64,000 nucleotides of DNA from Halocatena marina (GCF_025913575.1 NZ_CP109785.1:1798001-1862000); one strand, 5' to 3'. Shown: positions 35,530-45,485, numbered from the stretch's first letter. Notes: generated from the letters alone by a model not told the origin. Translations and numbers: made by a program.

Positions 35530-36189
35530 ATGTATCAGGCCGAAATCCACCTTCAACAGCACAAAGATTGTGTCATCTCGCAACTCGCGACTGAATACGA
35601 CACGAACATTGACATCGACATCGAGGAACTCCACGACGAACTCGTGACGTTCATTCTTGGAATTGATGCAGATGTCGATGAAATTCCCGACACGCTCGTG
35701 CATTCCGATCAAGTAAAGCACACAGAGAACCTCGGCAACGGGAACTTCCTCGTTACCAAGACCTCCTGTGGTGCCTACTCCGCTATCGACCAGAATCACG
35801 GTATTATCCGGCGGCGCACCTTCATCAGTCCGAACCGGCGGGTGTACTCTGTTCTTTTCTTCCGGCGTCAGGATCTCCGTGCCATGATCAAAGATTTTCG
35901 TGAGATCGGGACCGTGACGCTCGGCAAGCTCTCACAGATGGGTGATTCGAGCGTCCATCTCACTGATCGACAGTACGAAGTCATTGAATACGCACTCAAA
36001 ATGGGGTATTTTGAGTGGCCTCGTGACATTACGAGCGAAGAGCTCGCCGATTATTTCGGCATTAGCCGCGCTACGCTTCTCGAACACCTCCGAAAAGCCG
36101 AATCAAAACTCCTGACTGACGCTCTCGAATCTGTGGCTGCGGGACAGAACCGTTCCAGCCACACTGAACCCACAATACCACCGAAGTGA
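35530..36189 (+). CDS. HTH-10 (bacterio-opsin activator-type) regulator
   Basis: 219 residues. The C-terminal 60 residues form the HTH-10 domain: HLTDRQYEVIEYALKMGYFEWPRDITSEELADYFGISRATLLEHLRKAESKLL, a motif layout seen in haloarchaeal Bat-like regulators. The N-terminal 150 residues form a separate domain of beta strands and helices, typical of a ligand-binding module in these proteins. It lies 72 bases after the DRE-TIM gene on the same strand and ends the cluster. The natural role is control of the hyu block, acting on the inverted repeats before hyuA and the CoA-transferase, but this is inferred. Confidence 0.86.
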   Translation: MYQAEIHLQQHKDCVISQLATEYDTNIDIDIEELHDELVTFILGIDADVDEIPDTLVHSDQVKHTENLGNGNFLVTKTSCGAYSAIDQNHGIIRRRTFISPNRRVYSVLFFRRQDLRAMIKDFREIGTVTLGKLSQMGDSSVHLTDRQYEVIEYALKMGYFEWPRDITSEELADYFGISRATLLEHLRKAESKLLTDALESVAAGQNRSSHTEPTIPPK

Positions 36190-36376
36190 TCATTGACAAT
36201 ACATAAGAAATCAGAACGGAGTGTCACCCAAAAACTAGCTTGAACCATCTACTCGACAACAAATACGTTCGTATATATTCGAATACGATCTATTGTCCTG
36301 TCTGTATTGTTCGATAGTCTCACACAAAATATCTAGAGACGGGATTCATTAGCTAAATCGACGCTTCATTGTATGG

Positions 36377-39300
36377 ATGACAAAGCGACAAGCCCAATCG
36401 AAGGAGAGTCAATCGAGCCAAACTCTGTCTCGAAGAAACTATATTAAAGGACTCAGCATCACGGGATTGCTAGGGATTTCCGGTATTGAGCTCGCAAGCG
36501 CACGATCTTCGCTCGGATACGATTCCACCGCGCGTTTTGAATCACAGGCCAAGGAGCTCGTGACTGTTTCGAGAAACGACTCGATCGTCGTCAATGAGGA
36601 AACTGTCCCCGTGAGTTCGGATGTCGAACTCACCTCGTTTACACATCTATTCGCAGATGGATGGGTACGGGGCTATCGCCTGACAGCGGCCCTCGATCAG
36701 GAAACCTCGGCTGGACTCGTATCACCCGGCCTCACTGCTGCCGCTCCGGTGTCGGAGATGACCAATAGTGCGGGAGCAGTTGCTGGTGTAAATGGTGATT
36801 TTTTCGACATTAACGACACCAATGCACCGATTGGAGCCGAAATCGGTGCCAGAGAGTTACACAAGGGACCTGCCCCAGGTCGGACTGGGACCGTTGGCGT
36901 TGACGAGGATGGTCTTGGACGGATAGCGAACGTTACGCTGAGCGGGTCGGTTACGTTTCATGATGGCGAACAGTCATTGACCGCACTGAACGAATCCACA
37001 CTCGCTCGGAATGGGGTAGGGCTGTTCACACCCCTTTGGGGATCGACTTCGCGTACTAACGTCGTTCAAGACGCCACGCGTGTTCGGGAAGTCATCGTTC
37101 AGGAAGGGACAGTAGCGGCAGCTTCGTCTACGATCACAGATACGCCAATCCCCGAGAACGGATACGTGCTCATCGGCCGCGAAGCAGGAGCGAAGACACT
37201 TAATGGGCTTTCGACGGGTGATTCGATCGACATTGCGTACTCAGCGGAGACAGACTCTCCCTCGCCACTTTCGTTCGCTGTCGGTGGCAATCCGCAGTTG
37301 TTGTACGACGGACAGCTGCCGGAAACACTCGATGATGAACGGGCAGAACCACGAACCGCTGCTGGTGTTTCCGATGACGGATCGACGCTGTACCTCGTTG
37401 CGATCGATGGCCGACAGCGTTTCAGCCGCGGAGTGACGCTTTTTGAACTCGGCACACTGATGAGACACTTTGGAGCGACTGACGCAATTAATCTCGACGG
37501 AGGTGGATCAACGACGCTGGCCGCCCGTGACGCTGGAACGGAGCACCTATCCGTTGCTAACAGCCCATCGGATGGAAGCGAGCGAGCAGTCCCCAATGGC
37601 GTTGGGTTGTTCACACCAACCGGAACGACTCTCGATGGGTTCCGCATTGAACCGTACTACGATGAGACTGGTGGCGATCGAGTGTTCCCTGGCCTGACTC
37701 GCACGTTTGTCGCCTACGGCCACGACGACACCTACGCACCTGTGGATGCAAGCCGGGTTCGGTGGCGACCGAGACCCAGATCACGCGGGAGAGTCACCGA
37801 GACAGAGGAAAAAGACGATTCAGATGCGGACAGCGTCTGTGTCTTCACAGCTCGACATCCCGGCCAAGGACGTCTTACGGCACGCCAACGACGCGCGCGA
37901 GGGAGCACGGAATTAACTGTTCTTGGCCCTCTTGATCGGATCGCGGCATCGGTCGATAGCGTCGGGCTGGCCGGCGTCGACGACAGCGAAACGTTCAGCG
38001 TCGTTGGCTACGACGAGGAGGGATATCGAGCACCGATCGAACCACGAGACATTACTGTCAGCGTCGACGGATCCGATGTTGAGCTTACCTCAAGCGATCA
38101 AGGAGCGTTCACTGTTACGGCCACGACCGACAGTGGATCAGCACTGATCGAAATAGAAGTACAGGGAGAAACAGCGTTCCTACCAGTCACGATCGGTCTC
38201 GCTACGAAGAGCGCTTCTGAATTCGAAGATCCATCTGCGTGGTCGTTTTCGAAGTATCCTTCGGCCGTCGAAGGCGCGATGCAGTTCGTCTCTGGCCGTA
38301 CCGGTCAGGGACTAAAACTGTCATACGATTTCACGACGACAACCGCGACCCGTGCCGCGTACGCTCGGGCCGATCCGCTGCTCGAACTTCCTGGTGAGCC
38401 TCGCCGACTCGGGCTGTGGGTCGATGGAGACGGGAATGGAGCGTGGCTCCGGGCGACCGTCCGTGACGCGACTGACGTGGAGTATAACCTGAATCTCGCT
38501 CGCCACATCGACTGGACCGGCTGGCGGTACGTCGAGGCGACCGTCCCGAACGGAGTGCACTATCCGCTGAAACTCAGACACATCTATCCGGTCGAAATCG
38601 ATTCGAGTACCCAGTACACTGGCTCGCTCGTCTACGATGACCTTCAGGTGAAGGTTTCACCAGCAGTCGAAACGCCCGAACAGACTCCTGTACGAGATCC
38701 AATGATCGTCACCAACGGGAAAACCGAAGACGGTTGGCGCTTTGCGATGATGGCAGACAGCCAGTTCACCGCCGATAATCCGACGAGTGAAATCGTCAAA
38801 CGGACACGTCGCACACTCCGAGAGATCGTCGCCGCCGACCCCGAATTCCTGCTCATCGGCGGGGATTTCGTCGATCGAGGTTACGAGGAGGATTTCCAGC
38901 TCGCGCGTCGCATCCTCGATGAAGAGGTTGGAGAGCAATTGCCCGTTTACTACGTTCCTGGCAATCACGAGCGAACGGGAACGGATTCACTCGAAAACTT
39001 CAGATCTACTTTCGGCGAAACGCATCAGACGTTCGACCACAATGGGACGCGATTCATTCTGCTGAACTCATCGACCGGAAGCTTCCGCACCGCGGAGTTC
39101 GATCAGCTATTCGATCTTCAAGACGAACTCGAAACGGTTCGCACCGATTCGGACATCGATGGGTGTGTGGTAGTCGCTCATCATCCACCACACGATCCGT
39201 TGCCAGCAAATAACAGTCAGCTCGGAGATCGTCAAGAAGCCGAACTCATCGAGGAATGGCTAGCTGAGTTCGAGATCGAGTCTGATGGAAAGAGCGCCGC

Positions 39301-39850
39301 GTACATCGCTGGCCACGCTGGCACTGCCCACGCGAGACACGTCGATGGCGTCCCGTACGTGATCGTTCCTCCGTCCGGGAAAGATCCCTATGGACCTGCG
39401 GACAACGGTGGTTTCATCGGGTGGACGATGGTCAGTGTCGATAGCCATCCAGCGAGCAAAGCACACAGGCACACGAACAGAAGAGACCAGTGGATACAGA
39501 CCGCGATGCATCCACTGTTCGATTCAGTGGCGCTCACCGCACCAGACACCCTCGCTGTTGGCGACGAAGCAAATATCAAAGCGATTGGCACACAGCCAGG
39601 TGGGAGAACAATCCCACTGGCGTATCCAGCGACAGTGCGCTGGAGCGGGAGCGAGAACGTGTACGTTCTCACAGAAAATCGAAAACAGAGCAACAGCCGA
39701 AAGCACGATTCTGACCGGTACGATGCCGTGTTCGACCCCGCTCTGCGAACACTCAGGGCAGTGCGTCCCGGAACCGTTACCCTCCGAGTTACTGCCAATG
39801 GAGAGACAGCCTCTACAACCCTTTCGCTGAGACAACCATCAGATAAGTAA
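36377..39850 (+). CDS. Tat-exported phosphodiester glycosidase/metallophosphoesterase fusion
   Basis: 1157 residues. A twin-arginine leader (SRRNYIK, Arg19-Arg20, hydrophobic to about 42) sends it outside. The first enzyme domain (about 60-420) is of the phosphodiester glycosidase (NAGPA) type, with VAGVNGDFFDIND and NLDGGGSTTL. After Ig-like linker domains (about 420-760, probably carbohydrate- or surface-binding) comes a calcineurin-like metallophosphoesterase (about 785-1000). Its motifs are MADSQF, GGDFVDRG, PGNHE, AHHPPHDP and a GHAGTAH in place of the usual GHxH. A further Ig-like domain ends it. Removing phosphodiester-linked sugars or releasing phosphate from extracellular polymers is plausible. 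The pairing of the two domains in one chain is unusual. Confidence 0.86.
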   Translation: MTKRQAQSKESQSSQTLSRRNYIKGLSITGLLGISGIELASARSSLGYDSTARFESQAKELVTVSRNDSIVVNEETVPVSSDVELTSFTHLFADGWVRGYRLTAALDQETSAGLVSPGLTAAAPVSEMTNSAGAVAGVNGDFFDINDTNAPIGAEIGARELHKGPAPGRTGTVGVDEDGLGRIANVTLSGSVTFHDGEQSLTALNESTLARNGVGLFTPLWGSTSRTNVVQDATRVREVIVQEGTVAAASSTITDTPIPENGYVLIGREAGAKTLNGLSTGDSIDIAYSAETDSPSPLSFAVGGNPQLLYDGQLPETLDDERAEPRTAAGVSDDGSTLYLVAIDGRQRFSRGVTLFELGTLMRHFGATDAINLDGGGSTTLAARDAGTEHLSVANSPSDGSERAVPNGVGLFTPTGTTLDGFRIEPYYDETGGDRVFPGLTRTFVAYGHDDTYAPVDASRVRWRPRPRSRGRVTETEEKDDSDADSVCVFTARHPGQGRLTARQRRARGSTELTVLGPLDRIAASVDSVGLAGVDDSETFSVVGYDEEGYRAPIEPRDITVSVDGSDVELTSSDQGAFTVTATTDSGSALIEIEVQGETAFLPVTIGLATKSASEFEDPSAWSFSKYPSAVEGAMQFVSGRTGQGLKLSYDFTTTTATRAAYARADPLLELPGEPRRLGLWVDGDGNGAWLRATVRDATDVEYNLNLARHIDWTGWRYVEATVPNGVHYPLKLRHIYPVEIDSSTQYTGSLVYDDLQVKVSPAVETPEQTPVRDPMIVTNGKTEDGWRFAMMADSQFTADNPTSEIVKRTRRTLREIVAADPEFLLIGGDFVDRGYEEDFQLARRILDEEVGEQLPVYYVPGNHERTGTDSLENFRSTFGETHQTFDHNGTRFILLNSSTGSFRTAEFDQLFDLQDELETVRTDSDIDGCVVVAHHPPHDPLPANNSQLGDRQEAELIEEWLAEFEIESDGKSAAYIAGHAGTAHARHVDGVPYVIVPPSGKDPYGPADNGGFIGWTMVSVDSHPASKAHRHTNRRDQWIQTAMHPLFDSVALTAPDTLAVGDEANIKAIGTQPGGRTIPLAYPATVRWSGSENVYVLTENRKQSNSRKHDSDRYDAVFDPALRTLRAVRPGTVTLRVTANGETASTTLSLRQPSDK

Positions 39851-39970
39851 TGTGAGAATGGCGGCTGTGAACAACGCTTGGACCGAGATTTATGCGACAT
39901 CACACACCCAAGCCAGATTGATGAAACAAGAGACCACATTATTTGAGTAGTCCAAGCCGACAGCCACTAT

Positions 39971-40273
39971 ATGGAAGAACAAGCGCAAGTGGCCGAGTTC
40001 ATCGCAGAACACGATATGCAGGGACAGCCGGCATACCGCATCCTTGATCTCGCCTCAGAGGTCGGGGAAATCGCGAAAGACGCGGTCGAATCGGGGGAAT
40101 ACGGTGCAACACCGGAGCAACTTGAAGTGAACACTGACGAGGTTGGCGATGTACTATTTTCGTTGCTCGCTCTCGCAGAATCACTCGACATCGACGCCGG
40201 TGTCGCGTTGGATGAAGCACTCGATAAGTACCAGCGCCGACTCGAAGAAACCGGAACTGCATCAAGTCAGTAA
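39971..40273 (+). CDS. MazG-like nucleotide pyrophosphohydrolase
   Basis: 100 residues, mostly helical. The MazG pattern is visible: LDLASEVGEIAKDAVESGEYG gives one EExxE-like metal-binding helix and TDEVGDVLFSLLALAES the second (E..D). Members hydrolyse (d)NTPs to the monophosphate and pyrophosphate and clean up non-standard nucleotides. Small single-domain MazG proteins of about 100 residues are normal in haloarchaea. It is convergent with the antiporter gene, about 35 bases away. Confidence 0.85.
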   Translation: MEEQAQVAEFIAEHDMQGQPAYRILDLASEVGEIAKDAVESGEYGATPEQLEVNTDEVGDVLFSLLALAESLDIDAGVALDEALDKYQRRLEETGTASSQ

Positions 40274-40307
40274 TCGAGAAGGTGGACGCTGACCGGGATT
40301 CGACTGA

Positions 40308-41531
40308 TCAACTCGTGTTTGACTGGTTCTGGTTGTTGTGTTGGTTCGATCCTGCGTCCTGTTTTTTCGCCTCGGCGCGTTCGACTGCCCGCTTCAATAG
40401 CGACGGCGTCAGCAGTACTGAGACGACGAACACAACCAGATACGCAACGAATATCTGGTTGCCGACGATCCCCTGAGCGACACCGAGAGAGACGATTGCG
40501 ATTCCTGATTCAGAGCGTGGAAGGAGGGCAAATCCGATAACGAGTGAGTCTTCTCGATGGCCGCCAGCGATGAGATTTCCGACGTAGCCCGCGATGAAGT
40601 TTGCGAGGAGACCGAAGACAGCAAACACGAGGATAAACGTATTGACGGTTAGTGCTCCGAGATTCATCCGTGCGCCGATTGCAACGAAGTAGAGCGGGAT
40701 AAACACGCCGTAGGCGATGCCGTATACGTTCGATTGGATGTTGCTCGCCTCGAATCGCTTGTTCGTTGCAATCACCAGACCGATGGTGAGTGCGCCAATG
40801 AAGTAAGAGAGATTCACCGCGTCCGACGCGTAGCCGAACACGAACAGCAGACCAAGGATTGCGATGAAACTCGCTTGATCCACCGTCGATTTTGCGATGA
40901 GGTCGGACACTGGATCGAGGAGAAACCGATAGAATATCACTGCAACGACGAAAAAGAGCGCGGCCAGTCCGAGCGCAGAGGCGGTTCCCTCCAAGCCGCC
41001 ACCGATGAAAAACAGCGGAAGGGTCGAGATCCCAAGCAGACCGATAACGTCGTCGACAACTGATGCACCAAGTATCCACCGTCCGTACTGGGTATCTAAC
41101 TTGTCGAGCGAAAGGAGCGTCCGAACGACGATAGAGACAGACGTTACCGAGAGAATGAGACCGAGATAGAGACTCGATTCCAACGCCCGCCCGAACAACG
41201 TTCCAATTCCGTATCCAACGAGAAAGGGGAGCAACACACCCGAAAGACCGATCACCAAAACCGGTCTGAAGGCCACGAGCAGATCATTGAGATCGATTTG
41301 CTGATATCCAACATCGAAAAACAAGAGCAGTCCACCGATAGTCGCGATGAGAATGAACGGGCTGGTCTGACTGGTGCTGCTGATTAACAGTAACACAGAT
41401 GGACCGAGCACGATTCCTGCGAGGATTTCGCCAAGGAATCCCGGCTCACCAAGCCGTTCTATACCTTCGCTCAGGACAAGCGCAAGCAAGAGGCTCACCC
41501 CAATAACCAAGAAGATTTCGAGCGAAGCCAT
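40308..41531 (-). CDS. CPA2-type cation:proton antiporter
   Basis: 407 residues with about 12 hydrophobic helices. Motifs include LGEPGFLGEILAGIVLGPSVLLL near residue 30, the central DVVDxx-like region (GASVVDDVIGLLGISTL, with the paired Asp of the ion path) and an ARMNLGALTV segment near the end of the helices. It ends in a short polar tail (QHNNQNQ). No TrkA-N or USP domain is attached, in contrast to the antiporter at 17.7 kb. It should exchange Na+ or K+ for H+. It is a lone gene, convergent with the MazG-like gene. Confidence 0.88.
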   Translation of the reverse strand: MASLEIFLVIGVSLLLALVLSEGIERLGEPGFLGEILAGIVLGPSVLLLISSTSQTSPFILIATIGGLLLFFDVGYQQIDLNDLLVAFRPVLVIGLSGVLLPFLVGYGIGTLFGRALESSLYLGLILSVTSVSIVVRTLLSLDKLDTQYGRWILGASVVDDVIGLLGISTLPLFFIGGGLEGTASALGLAALFFVVAVIFYRFLLDPVSDLIAKSTVDQASFIAILGLLFVFGYASDAVNLSYFIGALTIGLVIATNKRFEASNIQSNVYGIAYGVFIPLYFVAIGARMNLGALTVNTFILVFAVFGLLANFIAGYVGNLIAGGHREDSLVIGFALLPRSESGIAIVSLGVAQGIVGNQIFVAYLVVFVVSVLLTPSLLKRAVERAEAKKQDAGSNQHNNQNQSNTS

Positions 41532-41701
41532 CTATAGCACCCTCCTCACGAGAATCGCCCTCTCGTGTTTCATGCCGCACTAATCATCAGCGACTGCCAA
41601 CGTAAGTATATGGAGCATACACCACGGTTGCCGCCCAAAGTAATGGTATATCGTCAACAGGTCTGCGTGTCGGGGTTATATCCAGCCACAAGATTGTGTG
41701 T

Positions 41702-42670
41702 TCATGCAAGTCCCGGTGTGGTTCGATCTCGAACGAGCGAGACGACCGAACGCCTCTGAACGCAAACGAATCCAGCAACGATAGTAACGAATCCAAGCCC
41801 CGTCAACGGATCGATGATTTGACCGAGGACGAGACACGAGATAACCGTCGCAGAGACGGGTTCGAGGTAGCCGATGAGATTGATCTGTGTTGGGCCAAGG
41901 CGGTCGAGTAGTTCGAAGTAGATGAGAAACGCTCCTGCGCCAGTGATTGTTCCGAGATACAGCAGCGATAGCCCTGCAACCGGTGTCCACTGTATCGTTG
42001 CGAGTGACTCACCACGAATGATTCCAGCAGCGAACAACAGTGCCGAGCCGATGAGCATGGCCCATGCCTGTATCGTCCGAGTCGGGAGGTCAGTCTCGAT
42101 GGGTCGCATCAGCACCGCACCCAGCGCGAAACAGGCTGATCCAATGAGAACGGTCATGACTCCAATCGCATCACCTGTCAGCAACGCACCGGGATCCAGC
42201 GCCGCGAGTCGGGCAGTGAATGGCAGGCTACTCTGCTCGGCAACGCCGGGTTGGGCGACCAGAAACACACCAAAGAAACCGAGAGCGAACCCAGCGACGT
42301 CGAGCGGTGTTAGCCGGTCTCCAAGGACAACAACTGCAAATAATGCTGTTAGTACGGGTCCAAGGCTGACTACAACCGCTGCGACTGCGCCGCTGACGTG
42401 CTCCTGACCGAGATACAGGAAGCCATGGTGACCGCCAATGAGAAAGCCACCAGCGACTCCAGAGATTAACCATTCATTGCGCGTGCGGGGCAGCCAGCGT
42501 GGGGTCGAATACCACGCGTATCCGAGGATCACGATTCCTGCGATGAGGTATCGCAAGGCGGCGAACTGGAGCGGTGGGAAATACGACAGCCCAATGTCGA
42601 TGGCAACGAATGAACTCCCCCACAGTGTCCCGAGAAGGAGAAAGGCACCGACAATGAGTCGTTGGTTCAT
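41702..42670 (-). CDS. EamA/DMT-family exporter
   Basis: 322 residues from MNQRLIVGAF at 42670; an upstream in-frame ATG at 42694 is possible. Ten hydrophobic helices form two EamA repeats. In the first, FLLLGTLWGSSFVAIDIGL and GHHGFLYLGQEHVSGAVAAVVVSLGPVLTALFA are typical; in the second, GTITGAGAFLIYFELLDRLGPTQINLIGYLEPVSATVIS. Drug/metabolite transporters of this type export amino acids, nucleosides or toxic compounds. An Lrp-family regulator lies about 180 bases upstream on the same strand and may control it. Confidence 0.88.
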   Translation of the reverse strand: MNQRLIVGAFLLLGTLWGSSFVAIDIGLSYFPPLQFAALRYLIAGIVILGYAWYSTPRWLPRTRNEWLISGVAGGFLIGGHHGFLYLGQEHVSGAVAAVVVSLGPVLTALFAVVVLGDRLTPLDVAGFALGFFGVFLVAQPGVAEQSSLPFTARLAALDPGALLTGDAIGVMTVLIGSACFALGAVLMRPIETDLPTRTIQAWAMLIGSALLFAAGIIRGESLATIQWTPVAGLSLLYLGTITGAGAFLIYFELLDRLGPTQINLIGYLEPVSATVISCLVLGQIIDPLTGLGFVTIVAGFVCVQRRSVVSLVRDRTTPGLA

Positions 42671-42848
42671 CGACACCTCACGCGGTGACTCCAAGCGGTG
42701 CTGTTGTGAAACTCTAATCCAATAATTCCCTTAGTTATTGTACCACTCATGAACATCATGCCCTGTGATTGAGTAGTAGTGTATAAAAATCTTTTTTCTT
42801 GGCTTTACTGTCGAATAGAAGCGTAAATAGTTAATGGCTAATTCAATA

Positions 42849-43340
42849 TTAATCAACCAAACGCTCGAGCATCGTCTCCCGTGATATTTGTTGTAGCGGC
42901 TCGTGCCCGTCACGGAGCGTGCTGATCGTGTAGGTCGAGATGGTCCGTTGAACGCCGTCAACGGCTTCGAGCTCACTGATCAGGTCTTCGACCATATCCG
43001 GATCGGTCAGCTGTGCAATAACGAAGAAGTCGGTATCTCCTGCAGTGAAATAGACATGCGTTATGCCGTCGATGTCAGCAAGGCGCTCACCGAGTGACTG
43101 ATGATAGTCTTCGTCGTACTCGGCAATAATTTGGATGATAAACGTAATTTCGAAACCCAGTGCCTCGAGATCAATGTCGTAATGGTCGTTGCGAATGATC
43201 CCTGCCTCTCGAAGCAGCTTTAGCCGGTAGTTTACGGTCGAGAGCGGAATCTCCGTTACCTCAGAGATGTGGTCTGGACTCCGCGTTTCGTTGTCCGCGA
43301 TAGTCTTCAAAATGTCGACGTCTTTCTCATCAATGTCCAT
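42849..43340 (-). CDS. Lrp/AsnC-family transcriptional regulator
   Basis: 163 residues. The N-terminal winged helix includes KDVDILKTIADNETRSPDHISEVTEIPLSTVNYRLKLLREAGII, with the Lrp-type helix-turn-helix. The C-terminal RAM domain follows: YHQSLGERLADIDGITHVYFTAGDTDFFVIAQLTDPDMVEDLI. These proteins form dimers and higher oligomers and respond to amino acids. It sits upstream of the EamA exporter on the same strand, so amino-acid export is one idea for the pair. The gap of 180 bases between them argues against tight coupling. Confidence 0.9.
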   Translation of the reverse strand: MDIDEKDVDILKTIADNETRSPDHISEVTEIPLSTVNYRLKLLREAGIIRNDHYDIDLEALGFEITFIIQIIAEYDEDYHQSLGERLADIDGITHVYFTAGDTDFFVIAQLTDPDMVEDLISELEAVDGVQRTISTYTISTLRDGHEPLQQISRETMLERLVD

Positions 43341-44246
43341 ACCCTTGCTTCGTTGGCTCGTGTCTCAAAAACCTTTGCTAGACATTGTACGGTAGTTCAA
43401 TCAGCTCGTCGATCATACGCTATTCGAATGCACACTATTGTGTCAGAGAGAGATGCAAACTGTAAATCAGAAGGTCCGGAAGTACAATCCACATTTTGAC
43501 AGTAAAACAGATTATTCGTTAATAGTAATTTCTCAGTGATAGACGTAGATTGATCCGATACAGCACAGTTGACTGTCCTGCAATTGTTGGTGGATAGTGC
43601 GAGAGGCGAAGTAGAGCGAAACTATTACGCCTATTTCTGTGCGATCGACCTGCTTGATAGTCGATGGCAGAGAATTAACTGAACGATTATGGAACCTCAT
43701 TACCAGACGCTCGGTGTGGCTGTACGAAAATGCTGGATTGAGCATCAAATATCGGTAGTGGACGTGTTTTAGCCTTCTACAAGTACTGGTCGTGCTCGCA
43801 TATTCGATCGAACACACCGTGAGCATGCTGACGATTTTACGGTGACACCTCCAAAGAGAGCCAATTTAGCACAAATGATGATAGAGTGAGTGGCCAATTA
43901 TGACTAATAGATGAATGCCATCATGGCATAATTACGTCATTATCGGTTACTGCTCACTCGTGGTAAATACACTTGTGCCTCGCCGATCGTAAAATCAGAT
44001 TCCTGTTATTTTCTTCACGATCCGTTTTCTGCATTGCTCTCATAACATAACCAATAGATGATAATAGCTGCGAGTGATCACAGGAGTACGTCTGTAATTT
44101 GTTGAGGAGACAGCATCTCTATACTAAAACGTCATTTTCCATTCACTATAACTACTCATAGAGGACTGATACATAGTGTCATAAACAGGAGGCAAAGCAT
44201 TTCCCGAAGGAAAACCAACTCGTTCCAATATCGGTTCACGCACACA
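43341..44246. other. AT-rich gene-free interval
   Basis: About 900 bases without a convincing coding frame. It is AT-rich overall, especially 43500-43530 and 44030-44170. A minus-strand frame at 43533-43826 has an aromatic, Ser/Arg-rich composition unlike a haloarchaeal protein and is not called. No RNA gene or repeat is evident. Confidence 0.5.
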
Positions 44247-45350
44247 CTAATCAGACGATCCATCGTCAGTGGCACCCATTTCTATCGATTCGATCGTCAA
44301 ACGACGTAGTTCGAAATCCTCAACTTTCGCGTACCAGCCACCCAAACTATGCGTTCTGTCACCGTCATCTATGAATATCGACACCTGCCCGGAGATATCC
44401 GATAAGGCAGGATAAATATTAGCGCTTCTTGAGCGAGTGTACACAAGATCAACCACTCGGCCTGAAATTGCGTGCACATCACCGCTTTCAGTGTCAGACA
44501 CCTCTGCACGTACCTCGATGATTACCCCCTCGTGATAGAGCGGCGCGATGTCGACGACGCATTGACGAATATTCACGTATGTAATCGGTGGGGAACTTCC
44601 TCGTGTAGAGTACACGACATCCCAGTTATCCCACAGAGAGGTCTGATAGTACCAATGGAAGACGTACGTGAGTGGACGATTGGTCGCAAGAATACCAAAT
44701 TCATACCCCGATCCGCGCTGTGGTGCAAAGCACGTTTGGGATCGGTCAATTAACGCAACGAACGGAGTTGGAAGGTCCCGTGAACAAACTTCGCTTGCCG
44801 TATTCTCGAATTCGAACTCCGTGTCGATAGTTGATCGGCTCCCTTCGGGACGGTACAAAGAGAGTTTGATGAACACACCACGACCATACGCCTCGTGGAG
44901 GACAGGCCGTAGCTCGTCGTATTGCGCTGTTGTCCCCGCCAGTTGGATCTCGTTTTCGGCTGTTCGGATGAGCGATTTCGTGCGTTCGACGACCGTCTCA
45001 AATCGCTTGACGATGGTCAAATCATGGTCATCAAGATCAGACGCCTCCCACATGTCTCGAAGTTCGTCCGCTGCTTCGGAGAAGGAGTTCGCTTGCTCTC
45101 GAAGCGCTGCAATAATCGAATCCGGGGAGAGCGCACGCGCATGAAGGCTATCCTGTTTGTATGTCTCGATGAGATCTTCGGCTTCGAGATCACGGAGAAC
45201 ATCGTAGACACGAGATTTCGGCACACCACTTTCTTCAGCAACCGTTACTGCAGAGGCAGCTCCGCGTCGTACCAAAGCGACGTACACTAACGCTTCATAC
45301 TGTGAGAAGCCAGCGTTTTGAAGTGATTTCCTGACGACATCTACGTCCAT
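44247..45350 (-). CDS. TrmB-family sugar-responsive regulator
   Basis: 367 residues from the ATG at 45350; a longer frame to 45413 adds a hydrophobic leader foreign to the family. The N-terminal winged helix shows SQYEALVYVALVRRGAASAVTVAEESGVPKSRVYDVLRDLEAEDLIE, the classic TrmB start. A charged helical dimer region (ALREQANSFSEAADELRDM) and the C-terminal sugar-binding domain follow. It is divergent from the sugar ABC transporter operon at 45486, with only 135 bases between, so it almost certainly regulates that operon and senses its sugar. Confidence 0.9.
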   Translation of the reverse strand: MDVDVVRKSLQNAGFSQYEALVYVALVRRGAASAVTVAEESGVPKSRVYDVLRDLEAEDLIETYKQDSLHARALSPDSIIAALREQANSFSEAADELRDMWEASDLDDHDLTIVKRFETVVERTKSLIRTAENEIQLAGTTAQYDELRPVLHEAYGRGVFIKLSLYRPEGSRSTIDTEFEFENTASEVCSRDLPTPFVALIDRSQTCFAPQRGSGYEFGILATNRPLTYVFHWYYQTSLWDNWDVVYSTRGSSPPITYVNIRQCVVDIAPLYHEGVIIEVRAEVSDTESGDVHAISGRVVDLVYTRSRSANIYPALSDISGQVSIFIDDGDRTHSLGGWYAKVEDFELRRLTIESIEMGATDDGSSD

Positions 45351-45424
45351 CGTGTACGCAGATAGTAGAAATAGATGTATATGGATTACTATTACAGTGG
45401 CTACGATACTCATTCACTATTGCA

Positions 45425-45434
45425 ATGTATACAT
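45425..45434. promoter_or_regulatory. Palindrome in the TrmB/ABC divergent promoter
   Basis: ATGTATACAT, a perfect 10-base palindrome, sits in the 135-base gap between the divergent trmB-like gene and the transporter operon. It lies just upstream of a TATAAG sequence. It may be the regulator's site, though it does not look like the published TACT-type TrmB motif. Confidence 0.3.
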
Positions 45435-45444
45435 GACCAAAAAG

Positions 45445-45450
45445 TATAAG
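45445..45450 (+). promoter_or_regulatory. TATA box of the sugar ABC operon
   Basis: TATAAG at 45445-45450, about 40 bases before the ATG at 45486. This is the right distance for a short-leader haloarchaeal promoter; TATTAA follows within a few bases. Confidence 0.4.
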
Positions 45451-45485
45451 TATTAATCAATAAAAGAGAACTGTGATCAAACATC

